This document shows, one piece after another, positions 49,238 through 62,300 of a DNA stretch of 64,000 bases. Location of the stretch: NCBI GenBank assembly GCA_036925085.1, contig JAUPFP010000004.1, forward strand, positions 1,750,001-1,814,000. Reading direction: 5' to 3'. The DNA is from Brachycybe producta (lineage: Eukaryota > Arthropoda > Diplopoda > Playtdesmida > Andrognathidae). The notes beneath the pieces were generated by a model, which searched no databases, was not told where the DNA came from, and was given only the letters and a program-made list of their open reading frames with translations. The first letter of the stretch is position 1. Each line of letters opens with the position of its first letter. A program made the position numbers and the translations under genes.

Positions 49238-49290
49238 TATATAAGAACACTCATTTGTCTCGTTGTCGTCTGCTCAAAACAACAAGATGG
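49238..49290 (+). promoter_or_regulatory. Core-promoter-like TATA sequence beyond the tandem array
   Basis: TATATAAG at 49238-49245 is followed by a pyrimidine-rich TCATTTGTCTCGTTGTCGTC in the expected start-site position, then AACAAGATGG at 49281-49290. The frame from that ATG closes after seven codons. This could be a relic promoter of a repeat or chance. Confidence 0.2.
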
Positions 49291-50300
49291 ACGTGGATCT
49301 AGGCTCTTAATAGTAATCATTCTTTAAGAACACATGACCCAAACTCAAATAGGAGATCTCAACAAAATCCATTCAGATTTATTTGAAAAGCTAAGGAGGG
49401 CTGCTGCTTTTAGCATGAAATTTATTTAAAATAAATCATTAAATGCTAACATTTACGAGCAAACAAAAATATCAACTGGTATTCCTCAACTTCACTGACC
49501 CTCCACTCCCCAGTGTGCTCTGATTTTTCTCTAAACAAATTAAAGTTTCGAAAATTTCCAGCATGTAAAAATTGTATTTTTCTTCCCATTTTGAACTTAG
49601 CCTTTTTGAAATAACAAAAATACCCACAACCACCTACACAAAATGAACGCCATCATCATCTCTCTTGAGTTAATATCAACTTTTGTCTGTTTTATGTTCC
49701 ATATATATTAGATAGAGAGAGAGAGAGGGGGTTTTTTCAGTGTCGATCGATATCGTTCACCACCAATGTCATCATTTATCCCCAAAATAGAAACAACTAG
49801 AAAAGTGAGTGTATTGAGTACAATCATCTCAAAAAGTGGTGGAGGGCGGCGACGGCATGGTAAAGCAACAGTGGCAGTGAATGCGGAGGCCGTTGTTAAT
49901 AAATAAATTGTCCAATCGACTCTTTATCAAAGTTGAGTTGGTTACAACAAGCGCCCAAACAACTCAACCTACTCAGGAGTTGTTTCAAATTGGGCCGAGT
50001 TCCAATAAGTGAACAAACATGCTGATGGATAAATTGGAAACAAAAGCGCGGAAAAGAGAAAGAAAAATAAAAACTAGATTGCAAATGACTGAGGTTTTTT
50101 TGTACTTATTGGATTCGTTCAATTTCTAAGCACTTCTAAAAATAGCCCGAGAGCTTGCAGTGGTATGAGGTGCCATTCATATCAAAATAGGCATAATTTG
50201 TCATGCCAATAATATACTTTATATTTAATATAAATTTTTTGAATTTTGACATGAATAACGCCTCTTACCTTCAGATTTACTGCGCTTATACCAGTGTTAA
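49291..50300. other. No gene seen
   Basis: Ordinary intron with a (GA)n stretch near 49714-49728. The CAACTC repeats around 49958-49982 are not a recognised family. Confidence 0.5.
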
Positions 50301-50603
50301 GTCCTGGTTAGGATTATGCGACTAAGTAAACACAAACTTCAATACTTTGGTGTCTATTTTGCTGTTAATGGCGAATGTACATGCGGCATATGCAGAATAA
50401 AACATTGGACAGCGACCTTTATTGGCATTCAACAATTCAAGCAGGAAAGCTTAACAAATTAAAAGTGTAGTAGGGCCTACTTAGCCGTTTGTTTAGCAGC
50501 CAACATTGCATTGTGTGACACAGCTAGGTTGTGAAATTATTTTGACGTGACTATTCCATACTGCCGTTTGCGCCGCACTTAGTCGTATAATCGTAACCAG
50601 GGC
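50301..50603. mobile_element. MITE with TIR GYCCTGGTTASGATTATRCGAC
   Basis: The left end GTCCTGGTTAGGATTATGCG, ACTAAGT pairs with the reverse-complemented right end GCCCTGGTTACGATTATACG, ACTAAGT. The flanks are TTAA on the left and TTTA on the right. About 303 bp. A half copy is at 62228. Confidence 0.8.
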
Positions 50604-53545
50604 TTTACTTACAGGTTGGCTATGGAAACAAAACTTCAGGTATACTTTTTGGAGGGCTTTTGTACGACTATGTATGAGTGAAGAAGAAGAAGAAAAAAAA
50701 GAGGGGGGAGAGTGGGTGTAAAGGTGAAAGGTCAACAGAATAACCCCCTAAAGTATTTGAGGATTACATTTATCATGAAACATGACAATTGCGATTCAGA
50801 ATTCAGATTGCAAAATTCTGAATACAAGAGAGAAAAGAGAATATAAACAAAAATCGTGACTTTAATCAACCTGAAGATGTTTCCTATAAAAAATCTTCCC
50901 TTCTTTTTGTTGTTGTTGTATTAAAAAAATGGCTGACTCTTCTTGTTCAAGATTTAACAGAACAGTGTTTTAAATAACACGAGAATGTTTGATAAGAATG
51001 AAGGGAGAGGAGAAGGTTAATGTATTCAAAATATTTTTTTAAAAAAAAAACTTTTCAACAGAAATATCAAATTGATCTTCTTCACTAAACTCCACCTATG
51101 ATATCCTGCTGATCAACTGTTGATTGTGGCCACAAAAATAGAAATACACACAGAATCCATATTTTAGTTGTAAACTGACATAAGAGTGGCCATTTAAAAT
51201 GACCAACCTACTAAATTCTAGATTGTAGGTTAAAAGTGAAAATTACACGTGGCTTTGAAGTAGTAAATAAAACACAAGTTTTTACAAGACTTTAATTTGT
51301 ATTTACATTTTGAAATAGTATAAACAATTGTTTATATACAAAAATGGTGTTTTGAAGTTTAAATTAGCCTAAATACTGATTACAGTATAGAGAAGTGGCC
51401 CATTAACATGTGTTAATCTTTCATGTTTATGCTTTTATATATCACTGACAATGTTAAATTTATATTGTCATAATTTACCCACATTCTCCCCCACCCCCAA
51501 CTCTATTAAATATACCCTTACATTTACATAATAACTGTTTTTACTATGTGTATGTGTGTGTGTGTGCCTTACAGTGAAATGCTTAATTTTTTTTGACAAT
51601 TAATGAAAAAATTCACTGTTTTATTATTTAATGTTAAAACTAGAAGCGTAAAAGAAAAATCTTTTTTGACATTTCCATATCTTCAAGAAGACTGAAGAAA
51701 CCCCCCCCCCCGATTTCAAGGTGGTGATCGTTAAAAATGTATAAGATTTTAAGCTTTAGTCTATGTGACTGTGCGTCACATTAAATTGAGTGCTGCTTTT
51801 TATGGTTTTTTATCACTACACCAATTACACCTCCTCCACTCATATACTATGTAAAGTAGTAGTAGTATGAATGACTGGTGAACGTAGAAATCAACAGGAA
51901 GTTGGATAATGATGTTATTAAACCGTCATCTTAAAAGAATACTTTAGAGAAATTTTCTTTCATTGTGTTTCTGTTAATTAATACTTATCTTTAAAAAGTA
52001 CCTATACTGTCGTAAATAAGCTTTGTTTTTATAAACAAAAAACTTACTGAAAGAAAAACGGATAGATACTTGAATAGTAAATAGAATGAATCGAACCTGA
52101 AGGAGAAAATGTTTACATGACAAATATTTTTCAAAATAAACTTTACTTGAAAGTTTAGAAAATGTCAAGTTTCCTTTTTGTTTGTACCTAAAAGTTTATT
52201 TGGGAGAGAAAAAAAACCTGGTTAAATCGGTCTTTTTTTTTTCATACTTTTCATATTAAAACGTTGATTTTCGAAGATGTCAGTCATCATGACAACACCA
52301 TTTTTAATTTATTAAATTAATATATTATATATTTTTCACTTTTAATAGTCATAAACAAGCCACACATGAGCACAAAAAAGAGGGGGAGGCGGAGGAGGGG
52401 GCCGTAGGGCATGCTTAAATTTTTCATTTTTTCCATTTCATGTTTTTTTTCATCATTTTTCATTTTTTTTCATGTTTTTAATCACAAGAAGAAGCAATAA
52501 CAGGAAATAGAAAATCAAATGATTTGGTTTAAGAAGTCTTTTTTTTTGTACGATGTTTTCTGACCAAAAAGTATTTTTTAAAAAAAGAAATAAGTGAACT
52601 TTTAAGCTCTGATTTAGCAATTATTACTTATTACCCTTACTTCTGTTTTCAAGATTGAGCAGAGCATTTTTTTAAGAGAGACGTTGGGTTCATTCTAGCC
52701 TCTATGTACACAAATTGTACAACCTTTCACCTTATTGCATTTGGCTTTTATTCAGTTTAGGCTTTGTTGCAATTCTTACTAAATAACCGCAACCGCATAA
52801 ACTTTCAACTATTGCATTAATAAAATGATGTAATTTCTGAGCCGTTTAATAAAAGTTTGGGTAAATGTGGGTTTTAATATAATGAAGGGCCACAATATGA
52901 AAACCAAACTCCATTTACTAGCAAACTTTTCTAAGTTTCCTAGATGATGAGAGAAATCAACAGGTAAAAATGAAACGAGAATATACGGAGAGCGAGAGAG
53001 AACCCGACACAATGTTTTGATCTTAAATACACAACCTACAAACAAAAAAATACCATCTTCGAATGGATTTTTTTTTAGAAAAAATGATATTCATATTTAA
53101 TAAACCTTTTAATGTGTAACCGTGTAGTTATCGCAAAAGGTCGCGCATGAAAAGGCTTTTTTTTAAAAAAAAAAGAACAGACAAAAAAAGGAAGAAGACC
53201 CGACCCCAAAAGTAATCTATTTTGTTTTTGAAGAGAGGTCATTCATCCTTTCTGACTGCAAAAACTTCAGGGGAAAAAAAAAAATGAATTGTTTCACCGC
53301 GGTCCATGCTCCTCCACCCACCCTCTCCCTACCATTCGTACCTCCATATTCCCACCTTGCTATTATAATTTAACCACAATAATAAAAAAAATATTAAATG
53401 GAAACGAACTTCCAAGATAGGTAGGTAGGTGGTGGTGTATTTCGAAAGTAGTCAGTCAGAGGAAGGAGAAAAACCACCTATTAATTATGAAACTTTAAAA
53501 AAATTGAATGTGATGGTTGGTAATTTTGATTTCAAACCTTCAAAG

Positions 53546-53576
<31 letters not shown>

Positions 53577-54512
53577 CATTCAATCAACTTTTTTTTTTGT
53601 CTACCAACTTTTCAATAAAGTTGAAATATATTTATTTTACCATAATAACTAATACCCATTAGACTACTTAATGAGTTAATCAGTATCAAATATCTCTTTT
53701 AATGAATAACGATCACGTATTGTTCTAATCCTTCATTATGATGTTGTATTTAGGTGTGATATGTGTGGCAGCCATTTTTTTTAGCAACAACAACAACAAC
53801 AAAAAAGCTCCGCTGGTTTTACTCTTGATTGTTTTTTAACCAATTATGTCTTGTTTGGCATCAGTGTTATATAATTAATTTGCAATGCTAATTTGTAGGC
53901 TGTAGAAATTCGCAGGTGTTGATAGCAGTGTTTGCCATTTTGTAGACCCATCTCATTTTACAAGCCACTGATTTTTAAGCGGAAGTTATAGTTGTTTCAA
54001 TACAACACCAAGTTTTTAATAAATATTCGGCCACCCCCTTCCCCTCTTCAAAAAAAAAATTCAACAAACATGCAACTAGTCTACACAGACTCACAGAAAA
54101 GAAGGGTCAAGTTGTATTAACTGACCATCAGAGCATGTAGATGACAACACTGAGAATGAAAACTTTGACAAGACTTAAACAAACTTAACTTACCTTTAAC
54201 ATTTAAGTTTTACTTGTATTTTGCATCAGCTAATTGTAAACAAAGATACACAAACAACTTACCTTTTGCATGATTCATTATTTTCACTAATATTTGCATC
54301 AAACATTGCAAGCAACAGTTGCTTACATCACTTTTTTTTTCTATTGACTTCATGCAATGTTTTGATAAATTTTATCAACATTTATATGAATTAGAATGTT
54401 TTGAGAAATTTAAAGACTGCAATTTTTGTTATTAAAATTCAGAATTTTGCTTGATTCATTTAAATTATAAAATGAAAATGAACTATAAACTAAATAAAGT
54501 TTTAAAATTTAC
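50604..54512. other. No further exon seen; weak family 1-like stretch near 52080-52260
   Basis: ATTTTTCAAAATAAACTTTA near 52123 and a mirrored AAAAGTTTATTTGGG suggest an eroded family 1 hairpin. A C10 run lies near 51701 and a (CT)n run at 53547-53572. A TTTATTCAGTTTAGGC near 52746 recalls the minisatellite unit. Confidence 0.4.
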
Positions 54513-54618
54513 CTGATGACTTCGGTGAGAATTTATCGCGATGAGCTGCACAGACTGCTAATAATCTATACCCCAAGTCTAAATCGTAACCTTGTTGATG
54601 GGCCACTTGACTGACCAC
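54513..54618 (-). CDS. ZMIZ1: Internal coding exon of a ZMIZ1/ZMIZ2 (tonalli-like) SP-RING coregulator
   Basis: Read on the minus strand, a polypyrimidine run ending TTTTTTTTGCAG precedes the exon and GTAAAT follows it. The 106 bp encode 35 whole codons plus one G, so the acceptor is phase 0 and the donor phase 1. The peptide is [35 protein letters not shown]. From memory, human ZMIZ1 residues 59-93 run [35 protein letters not shown], about 29 of 35 identical, and the next residue there is Ala, which the split codon starting with G allows. ZMIZ proteins are nuclear PIAS-like coregulators with a C-terminal SP-RING; the N-terminal TPR-like region to which this exon belongs is known in ZMIZ1 to contact Notch1. 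No other exon of the gene was found in the window, so this is a fragment. ZMIZ1 and ZMIZ2 cannot be told apart from one exon; invertebrates usually have one gene. Confidence 0.92.
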
Positions 54619-54794
54619 CTGCAAAAAAAAGTAGAAAAGAATATTTAATTCGTTCAGAGTCTAGCAAGAGTTCATTATCAGATTCTATCATTATAGCCAA
54701 AGTCATTATGAATCGTTTAAAAATGTTCATTGATTACTTTTTCATAATATTTAACAATGTGTTGAGATGAATTAACATTGTCAAGTAAATTACA

Positions 54795-55175
54795 ATAACT
54801 AATTTACACCAGTGAAAAACTTAATTAGTTACAATTACTACATTTAGAAAATAAATTAATTACGATTACTACAATTAAAAAAGAAATTTATTGCAATTAC
54901 TCGTTTTCAACAAAAAGCATTTGAACTATAAAACTTTCGAATTACAAATTACAGTAGGTGACAAAGAAAATAAAAATGCAAAAATTCCAAAAAACTTCAA
55001 TGAAGAAAGTTACCACAGAAAACATGTTAGTTTATTTTACAATAATCAGTAATAATTAACTCAAGTCACAAGTAGTTTAAGAACAAAAAATAAAAAAAAA
55101 AAAACAAAGGGGTTGTTCATTGTTAATTAATTGTAAAAGTATTTTAATTACAGTAATTCATTACTTTTAGCAAAT
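54795..55175. repeat. AATTACAATTACT-type repeat region
   Basis: Repeated variants of AATTAATTACGATTACTAC occur near 54800-54905, and a related inverted block (GTAAAAGTATTTTAATTACAG) near 55133. Such TAATTACAATTA repeats are common in MITE-like sequences of many animals, but no ends are defined here. Confidence 0.4.
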
Positions 55176-55249
55176 TAATTCAAAACTGATATTTGAATTT
55201 TTTCTCCTCCTTTTATTTCGCTTTCTTCTGCTAAGAGATTATGACTTAA

Positions 55250-55794
55250 GGTGGCTTTAGATATTTATTTTGTTTTTAACCTCCCAGACGGCGCCACTGC
55301 AGTGGTTTTTGTAAAATTTGGACGCAAAAATGTCAAGCGAATGTTTTTTTTTTTTAGAAACAACAGAATGAAAAAATTCAAATTGTTTTCAAAACTAGAA
55401 TGGTAAAAAGATTATACTAAAAGTTTTTTCATGAACATATTTTAAAAAATAAACATTTTATAGATCAGTTTGAAAGTAACCTATTTTTTTTCGGTGTTTC
55501 CATTGACATTTCACTAAAAACTATTTTCGCCTTTTTCAAACTGTCATAAAAAGTTTATCGTTAAATAAAAATCGTCATGAAAAAACTTTTGGCATCATCA
55601 GTGTTCATCACCCACTATTCTAGTTTTTAAAACATTATGAATTTTTTTTATTGTAATATTTCTCCGGATAAACGTTCGCTTGAAAAATATAATTTTTCTC
55701 AAAACCGCAGGTGGAGGAAAAGAGACCTCCTATAGACCACTGCAGAAGCGCCGTAATTAGGAGAGAAAGCAAAATGAATATCTATAAAGCCACC
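55250..55794. mobile_element. Family 2 MITE, complete, TTAA-flanked, 545 bp
   Basis: TTAA at 55246-55249 and 55795-55798. The TIR is about 65 bp with gaps: GGTGGCTTTAGATATTTATT, then GACGGCGCCACTGCAGTGG on the left; the reverse-complemented right end reads GGTGGCTTTATAGATATTCA, then ACGGCGCTTCTGCAGTGG. A second inner hairpin contains CAAAACTAGAATGG and CACCCACTATTCTAG, and ATTGACATTTCACTAAAAA. The inner layout parallels family 1, so the two families are related. No coding capacity. Confidence 0.9.
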
Positions 55795-55798
55795 TTAA

Positions 55799-56505
55799 AA
55801 GCTCATAATAAACTCAAAGCAATATAACAGGGACATGATAAGAAATAATCAATAGAAAACAATCATTAAATTTCACTTTTTTTGGTTCATTTTCTTTATG
55901 ATCTTCTGAAAAGTCGTGTGAGTGTGAGGAGTTACTTGCCCTCTGTTGAGTCCAGTTGTGCAACCTACCTGTGTATCTCACTTTAAAGAGTGAATCAATA
56001 ATTGTAACAAAAAAAATTCTTAAAACTGCTGCAAGATTGAATAAAAAAGCATTTTTCATTGACTTTTTTTTCTTTCTTTCTCTCCTACAAATCGATTTAC
56101 TTTATTATGTATGCAGTGTGGTGGTAGACTGAAGGAGCTAGACCTTTTCGAAATATGATTATTTGGACTGAACGTGAGAAACATATTTGACACAAAAGCT
56201 CCATTGGTGTAGTAGTAGGGTACTCCAAATACCAAATTATAAAACAACTTGTTTATAATCGTAGAAATGTGTGTATTGGAGTCCAAACGGTGCAAATTGC
56301 ATTACATTGGGTCCATTGGGTGATATATTAAAAACAACAACACAGTCAAGAGAATAATTATTAGGCTCTATATATAAACCACAACCTGAAATAATTTCAA
56401 ATAAACTAACTGGTCCTTTTCAAAAAGTCCTGAATTTTTGAAATTAGTGAAAAAGAAAATATTCACTTTAAAAAATACAATTTTTGTTTGATAAAAATAA
56501 TTCAT
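55799..56505. other. No gene seen
   Basis: A+T-rich intron. Two minus-strand open frames of about 80 codons lack any motif. Confidence 0.5.
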
Positions 56506-56507
56506 AA

Positions 56508-56780
56508 CTGGATTTAAATCATTTGTTCAGGTGATATTTTTTTATATTAAACATCGTGATTTATATCAGATTTGAACCATTAACTTTAACCAAGTTGATT
56601 TCAATGGGAAAAACCAACTGATTTAATTTTTTTCATTTAATCCACATTTTAAATCAACTCGATTGCAGTTAACTTAATTTTTGGGTTGATACCAATTTTT
56701 TTATTAAATCGTGATTTAAATCAATAATTTAAATCAAGTTCACTTCAATGGGAAAAAAATCAAATTGACTTAAATCAACC
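56508..56780. repeat. Degenerate GATTTAAATCA repeat
   Basis: Many variants of ATTTAAATCAA occur in both orientations, with a duplicated CACTTCAATGGGAAAAA / GATTTCAATGGGAAAAA block about 145 bp apart. It looks like an old foldback or two-unit tandem. Confidence 0.6.
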
Positions 56781-57830
<1,050 letters not shown>

Positions 57831-58325
57831 AACAAAATAAATCTATTGCGCATGCGCCATACATATGAAATTGTACAGAAACATATTACAAATCCACACT
57901 CTGTTCGAAAACTCATTTCGTACAGACAACAAAAAATAGGAACCTATTGGTACGGATGTAGAGAGAAAAATCCAATTGGAGTGACCTGGTCAAATAAATT
58001 GGACAATACCCTCTCTGTGTCTCTCATTCTCTCTTTTTTTCAGATTCAGAAGAAAAAAAAATCTAAAACAAGCTTGACTAAATTACAGATTCACTTTCTA
58101 AAACTATAGAATCCCCTTTTTGTAAGAAAGCTACTTTTCTTATTTACTTTTTTTTGCATTCTTTTGTGTATATAGTCAAATGGTGTCAAATTGTGACAAC
58201 AAAAGTAAAATTGCATTATACTCAAAAGAAGTTGCTTTCTTATGAAAAGTCTTTCTTATTGTTAGCGAAAACGAGCTTTTTTTTCTAATTTCTGCTATTC
58301 AGAATGATTAAATTTACAAAGTTAA

Positions 58326-58548
58326 GATTGGTTTTAAAGTGTAATGATCTATTGATCGCTTGATTATTCTGTCTTTAAAATGCAGACTGAAGACAAACTT
58401 GAATTAGTTTTAGAAACTAGAAAAGCAGCATAATTATTTATGAACATTTTAATGTTGAATACATATTAAAAAATAAGCTTTTGATGTGATTTTGATTGAA
58501 AATGACCCAACTTTTTAAGCAAGGCGATGTGTTGATTTTTCAATATAA
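58326..58548 (+). mobile_element. Family 1 MITE, left arm and centre
   Basis: TTAA at 58322-58325, then GATTGGTTTTAAAG, TTATTCTGTCTTTAAAATG, AGTTTTAGAAACTAGAAAAG and ATTAAAAAATAAGC. The central AAAATGACCCAACTTTTTAA matches the reference copy. The right arm is absent and a Tigger-like fragment follows. Confidence 0.7.
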
Positions 58549-58554
58549 GAATTT

Positions 58555-58628
58555 CAGGATCATCCGTACTTTCGGTAATCCGGACCAGTTCCGGTCCCAT
58601 TTAGTCCAGATAATCAAGAATCTACTAT
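58555..58628 (-). mobile_element. pogo/Tigger-like terminal fragment
   Basis: On the minus strand it begins AGTAGATTCTTGATTATCTG, then GACTAAATGGGACCGGAAC, then TGGTCCGGATTACCGAAAG. This resembles pogo/Tigger ends (CAGTAGAxxCTCGATTATCCGG, from memory). Only about 75 bp is present. Confidence 0.6.
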
Positions 58629-60898
58629 AATCTATTTTAATTTTATCTTAGATTTTTTAATTTTTTTAGTGATTTTTTTAGTTATTTTTTTTTATCAAAT
58701 AAATTTCTTAAAATAATGTGCTTGTTATAAAAATAAATAGCCTGAATACGTTTTCATTTTTCAGCTGAAGTTTTATAAAAAAAAATTAAATAAAAATCCC
58801 CTGATTTTATTAAAAGAAAAAAGAAAAAAATTTGATTTAAAGATGAAAATCTAATTTTAAATAGTGTTCTTGAATTTTTATCAAACTTTACCTGTCTCTA
58901 TTTATATCGTGAAATAGTTTCTGCCCCGTTTTAGGTCGAATCAGAAGAAAATCTGCTCTCAAATGCGCTGAATTAAAGGTGGTAAATAACACCTTTCATG
59001 TAACTTCTTTCAGGTGGTTGGTTATATTGAATACAGAGGCTTTATAATATCAATAATAAATCATCATAAAGGGTTACTTTTAAAGCTAATATTTGTAAGG
59101 TATAATAGCCTAATAGGTACTGTCAGAATGGACAATTGCCCATTTTTAAAAAAAATATATATACACCAAGTGCAACTTTTGTTTTAGTTAGTGCAAACAT
59201 TGTATATAGTCGACACGCACACACACACAACGCAATGTTATTGAGCAAACTCTTTGTCTGTAGGGCTAAATACATGTTGCAGTTTAAACTATCATCTTCC
59301 AAAGCCTAATTGAGTCAATTATGCTATAGAGTTAGATGGGCGGATAGGATGTAATAGACATAATGTAGTGTATTTTAGACACTACAAGTGAATGTGCTAC
59401 AACGGAGAGAAGGGGGGGGGGGGGGGGTTGTGTTTAAATTCTATTCATTTTCCTTTGAAAACGTTAAAGCACGAAAATCTTTTCGAACAAACGCTTCTTC
59501 AAGAAACACACGACAGGCGCTGTAATAAATTATGTATTTTTTTTTAAGTTTTAAGAAAAAAATAAGAAGGATGATGCCCAAAGTCGTATGCGACTATAAT
59601 CAATAATGTTGCAAGATCACCACCACGCAATAAAACTCATGTAAGAAAGGTGAAGCACTTGAAAAATCTAAACAAACAAGAGCGCAAAGAAGCAACAAAA
59701 AAGCAGCTCGCCAAAAAGCGCAAATCTTTCAGTCTTATTGTATAAAATTACTGAAATCTGATGAAAATAGCATATTTTCTAGCAGTTTTTTTGGAAGAAG
59801 AATCAACAAGCATTTTTTTCCTCCCAATAAACGCAACTATTTTAAAGAGCCTTTCTAGTTTTTAGGTAAACAAATAGTTGGATAAAAATTTGTTTAGTTG
59901 CAATACTGAATAAAAATTTTGGCTAGTCGAATCGACTGGAATGTCAAGTTAAAAGGACGTTTCAAATTTATTGAACTGTTGCTGGTTTTAGTTGCTGCCT
60001 TATTTGCTACCGAACTACAACGGCTGTATTCTAAAATGTTACTTAAGGTAAAAGCTAAGCTTAAACAAAGCTAAAAGTTTTCCAAGCTTTTTGAAACTTC
60101 TGGGGCTAGTTGAGTGCTCCTGATGCATTTTTAGAGTATTTAAATATTTTTCGACTTTTGGCCGTTTTTTGAAAAAAAGCGAAGTCAATAGACTTGATTT
60201 TTGACCCATTCTTCAAATTTGAAAAATTAAGGAATCCTTGTGATTTTCCACAGGGTTTTAAATCACTAAAAAAATCATAATTTAACCTTTTTTTTCACTT
60301 TCTGCCCTTATTTTTTGTCTCTTGACCTGGTGTTTGCGTCGAAGACAGCAAAAAATTCTTACTGTGTTTAAAGTACTCAACATGACAGAAACAGGGCCAC
60401 CTACCAATGCAGACACAGAGTTTGAAGATTTGAACTGATATTTCATTATTTCTAGTTTATTCAATTTATTAAATTATTTGTTATAAGTTAGTTAATATTC
60501 TACCTATCATGATTTAATTTAGACCAACAATTTTATATTGCCATTCACAGTTATTGTGACATTTTTTATTCTTTGCACTTCTCCGATTCTGTTCTAAAGT
60601 TCTGAAATTCAATTTCATTAGCTTTTAATCTTACAATACATGTAAATGATATAATGCTATTAGTCACGTGTTTATTAAATGTGCACATCATAATTGTACA
60701 CAATCGGTGTATATTATTTGAAAAGTAAATAAAAATTTCAATTTATTTTTTGGAAAATATTCATTTTACAAATAATCAAAAGAAATCTGACTTTTTTGAT
60801 TTTTTTAAAAAATATTATGATTTTAAACAGCCTTGACTGTTGTGTATTCACTATAACTTAAATATATAAACTGAATAACAAATTGCAATGTCTTCTGG
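58629..60898. other. No gene seen; lysine-rich open stretch near 59575-59745
   Basis: Near 59575-59745 the plus strand has about 55 open codons without a start, including KHLKNLNKQERKEATKKQLA. It has no neighbours or splice sites to support it and may be a decayed transposon ORF or chance. A G18 run lies near 59411-59428. Confidence 0.3.
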
Positions 60899-61516
60899 TG
60901 TAGCCATGCACGTACTGGCTTCAAATCATATGTCAGTAATATCCGGCACCATCGCTTCACCCCTGCCCTGAATATTTTTTATCAAGTGGTGAGCGAAGCG
61001 AGCCACAAAATTAGAAACATTTTTGCTGTATATAGCATCAAACTCGTAAACACGTTTAAAACATAATTTTAAATTTCACATTTACGAGCTCTCGAGGTCC
61101 ACCCAATTTTGAGAAGTTCCTGAGAGCTTCACATTTTCAATATGCTTAGGGGGCTCGAGAGACTTCTTAGAGTGGCTTGCTTCTGAGGGCCGTGCAGTTT
61201 TGCAAACATCCCGGCACCTTCACAATTTTCGAGAGGCTCCACCCAGCTTGTTTATCCAATAACTTTTAATTTTTAACTAATATAGTTTAAAGTTTTGCAC
61301 ATGTATCCTAACCTTTATTATGTTGTTAACAACTACCTAAAATTATAAAAATAAAGGTTATAATATTTAAAAAACATATTCTTTAACGAAACATTTGTTA
61401 CATAGACCACTCGTCAGTGTATAAAAGTGAATGTTTAGCTCAGTGGCGCCTAGAAGGACCGGCTCAGTCATCTAATGCCGCCTTGCCACCCGCTCCAGTA
61501 CGTGCCTGGGTGTAGA
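60899..61516. mobile_element. Possible element with TIR around GCACGTACTGG
   Basis: TGTAGCCATGCACGTACTGG at the left resembles the reverse-complemented right end TACACCCAGGCACGTACTGG. The interior is more G+C-rich, with repeated inverted GAGAGxCTC / CGAGAGGCTCCACCCA motifs. Class unknown. Confidence 0.35.
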
Positions 61517-62227
61517 GCTGAATATTAAAAATGCAATGTCAGAAAATTAAAGAATCTCATTTGTTACATACCAAATGTTTTAACTGGTATCATGTTTTTG
61601 TTGCAATTTTTAATTTTGTTTCTTTGTATTAACAAACACCAAAGGCTGGCTTGGCATTTGTACATATTTTTTTTTTTAAAAAAATACAAAGCTAATGAAC
61701 TTTTATATAGCTTAAGGGAAGAATGAATAAAGCCACTTACTCACTCATAGAAAGAGAGAGAGATACATGAAGATGTTTCATTTCTATACATTGTAAACGA
61801 AGCCTCATTTGTTATGAAGACCTATGCAATGTATGTAAAGTAAACAACATGTTTTAAGAAACTTACTCCATATTATGACCTCATTAAGGAATGTGACCTA
61901 AACTCGAAGAGAAGAAATTACTTTAGTTTTATCAACGTCAATATATATTTTTTTCAAAAGCACACTTTTAAAATTCAGATCAATCGTGTTTCATAAGCGT
62001 GGTTTGGCCATATGTGGTGACTTGTGGCCCCTCAAGCAATTTAATTTAACGTCAGAAACTGCATTACATCCATTGATGTTTATACAACTAAATACAACAA
62101 TAGAATTTTTTTTTTCTGAAAGAAGTTGAAATAGGTTTCTTTTTTAACAAAGATGAATTTTTGTGATGCTGTAGGAATCACTAAGCAAAGTGTGACAGTA
62201 AATTGTACTCATATACATTCATACCTC
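61517..62227. other. No gene seen
   Basis: A+T-rich, no family recognised. Confidence 0.5.
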
Positions 62228-62300
62228 GTTTACGTGACGTCACTCACTATTCTGTATTGCCATTCGTGCCGAACATAGTCGCAAGATTGTAACCAGAGCA
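62228..62300 (-). mobile_element. Half copy of the 50301-type MITE
   Basis: Minus-strand reading gives CTCTGGTTACAATCTTGCGA, CTATGTTCGGCACGAATGGC, AATACAGAATAGTGAG, matching the right arm of the 50301-50603 element. Confidence 0.65.

Noticed and set aside
58885-58900. Ratchet-like CAG/GTAAAG on the minus strand
   Set aside because: The bases before CAG are purine-rich (AGAGACAG), so it is not a plausible 3' splice site.
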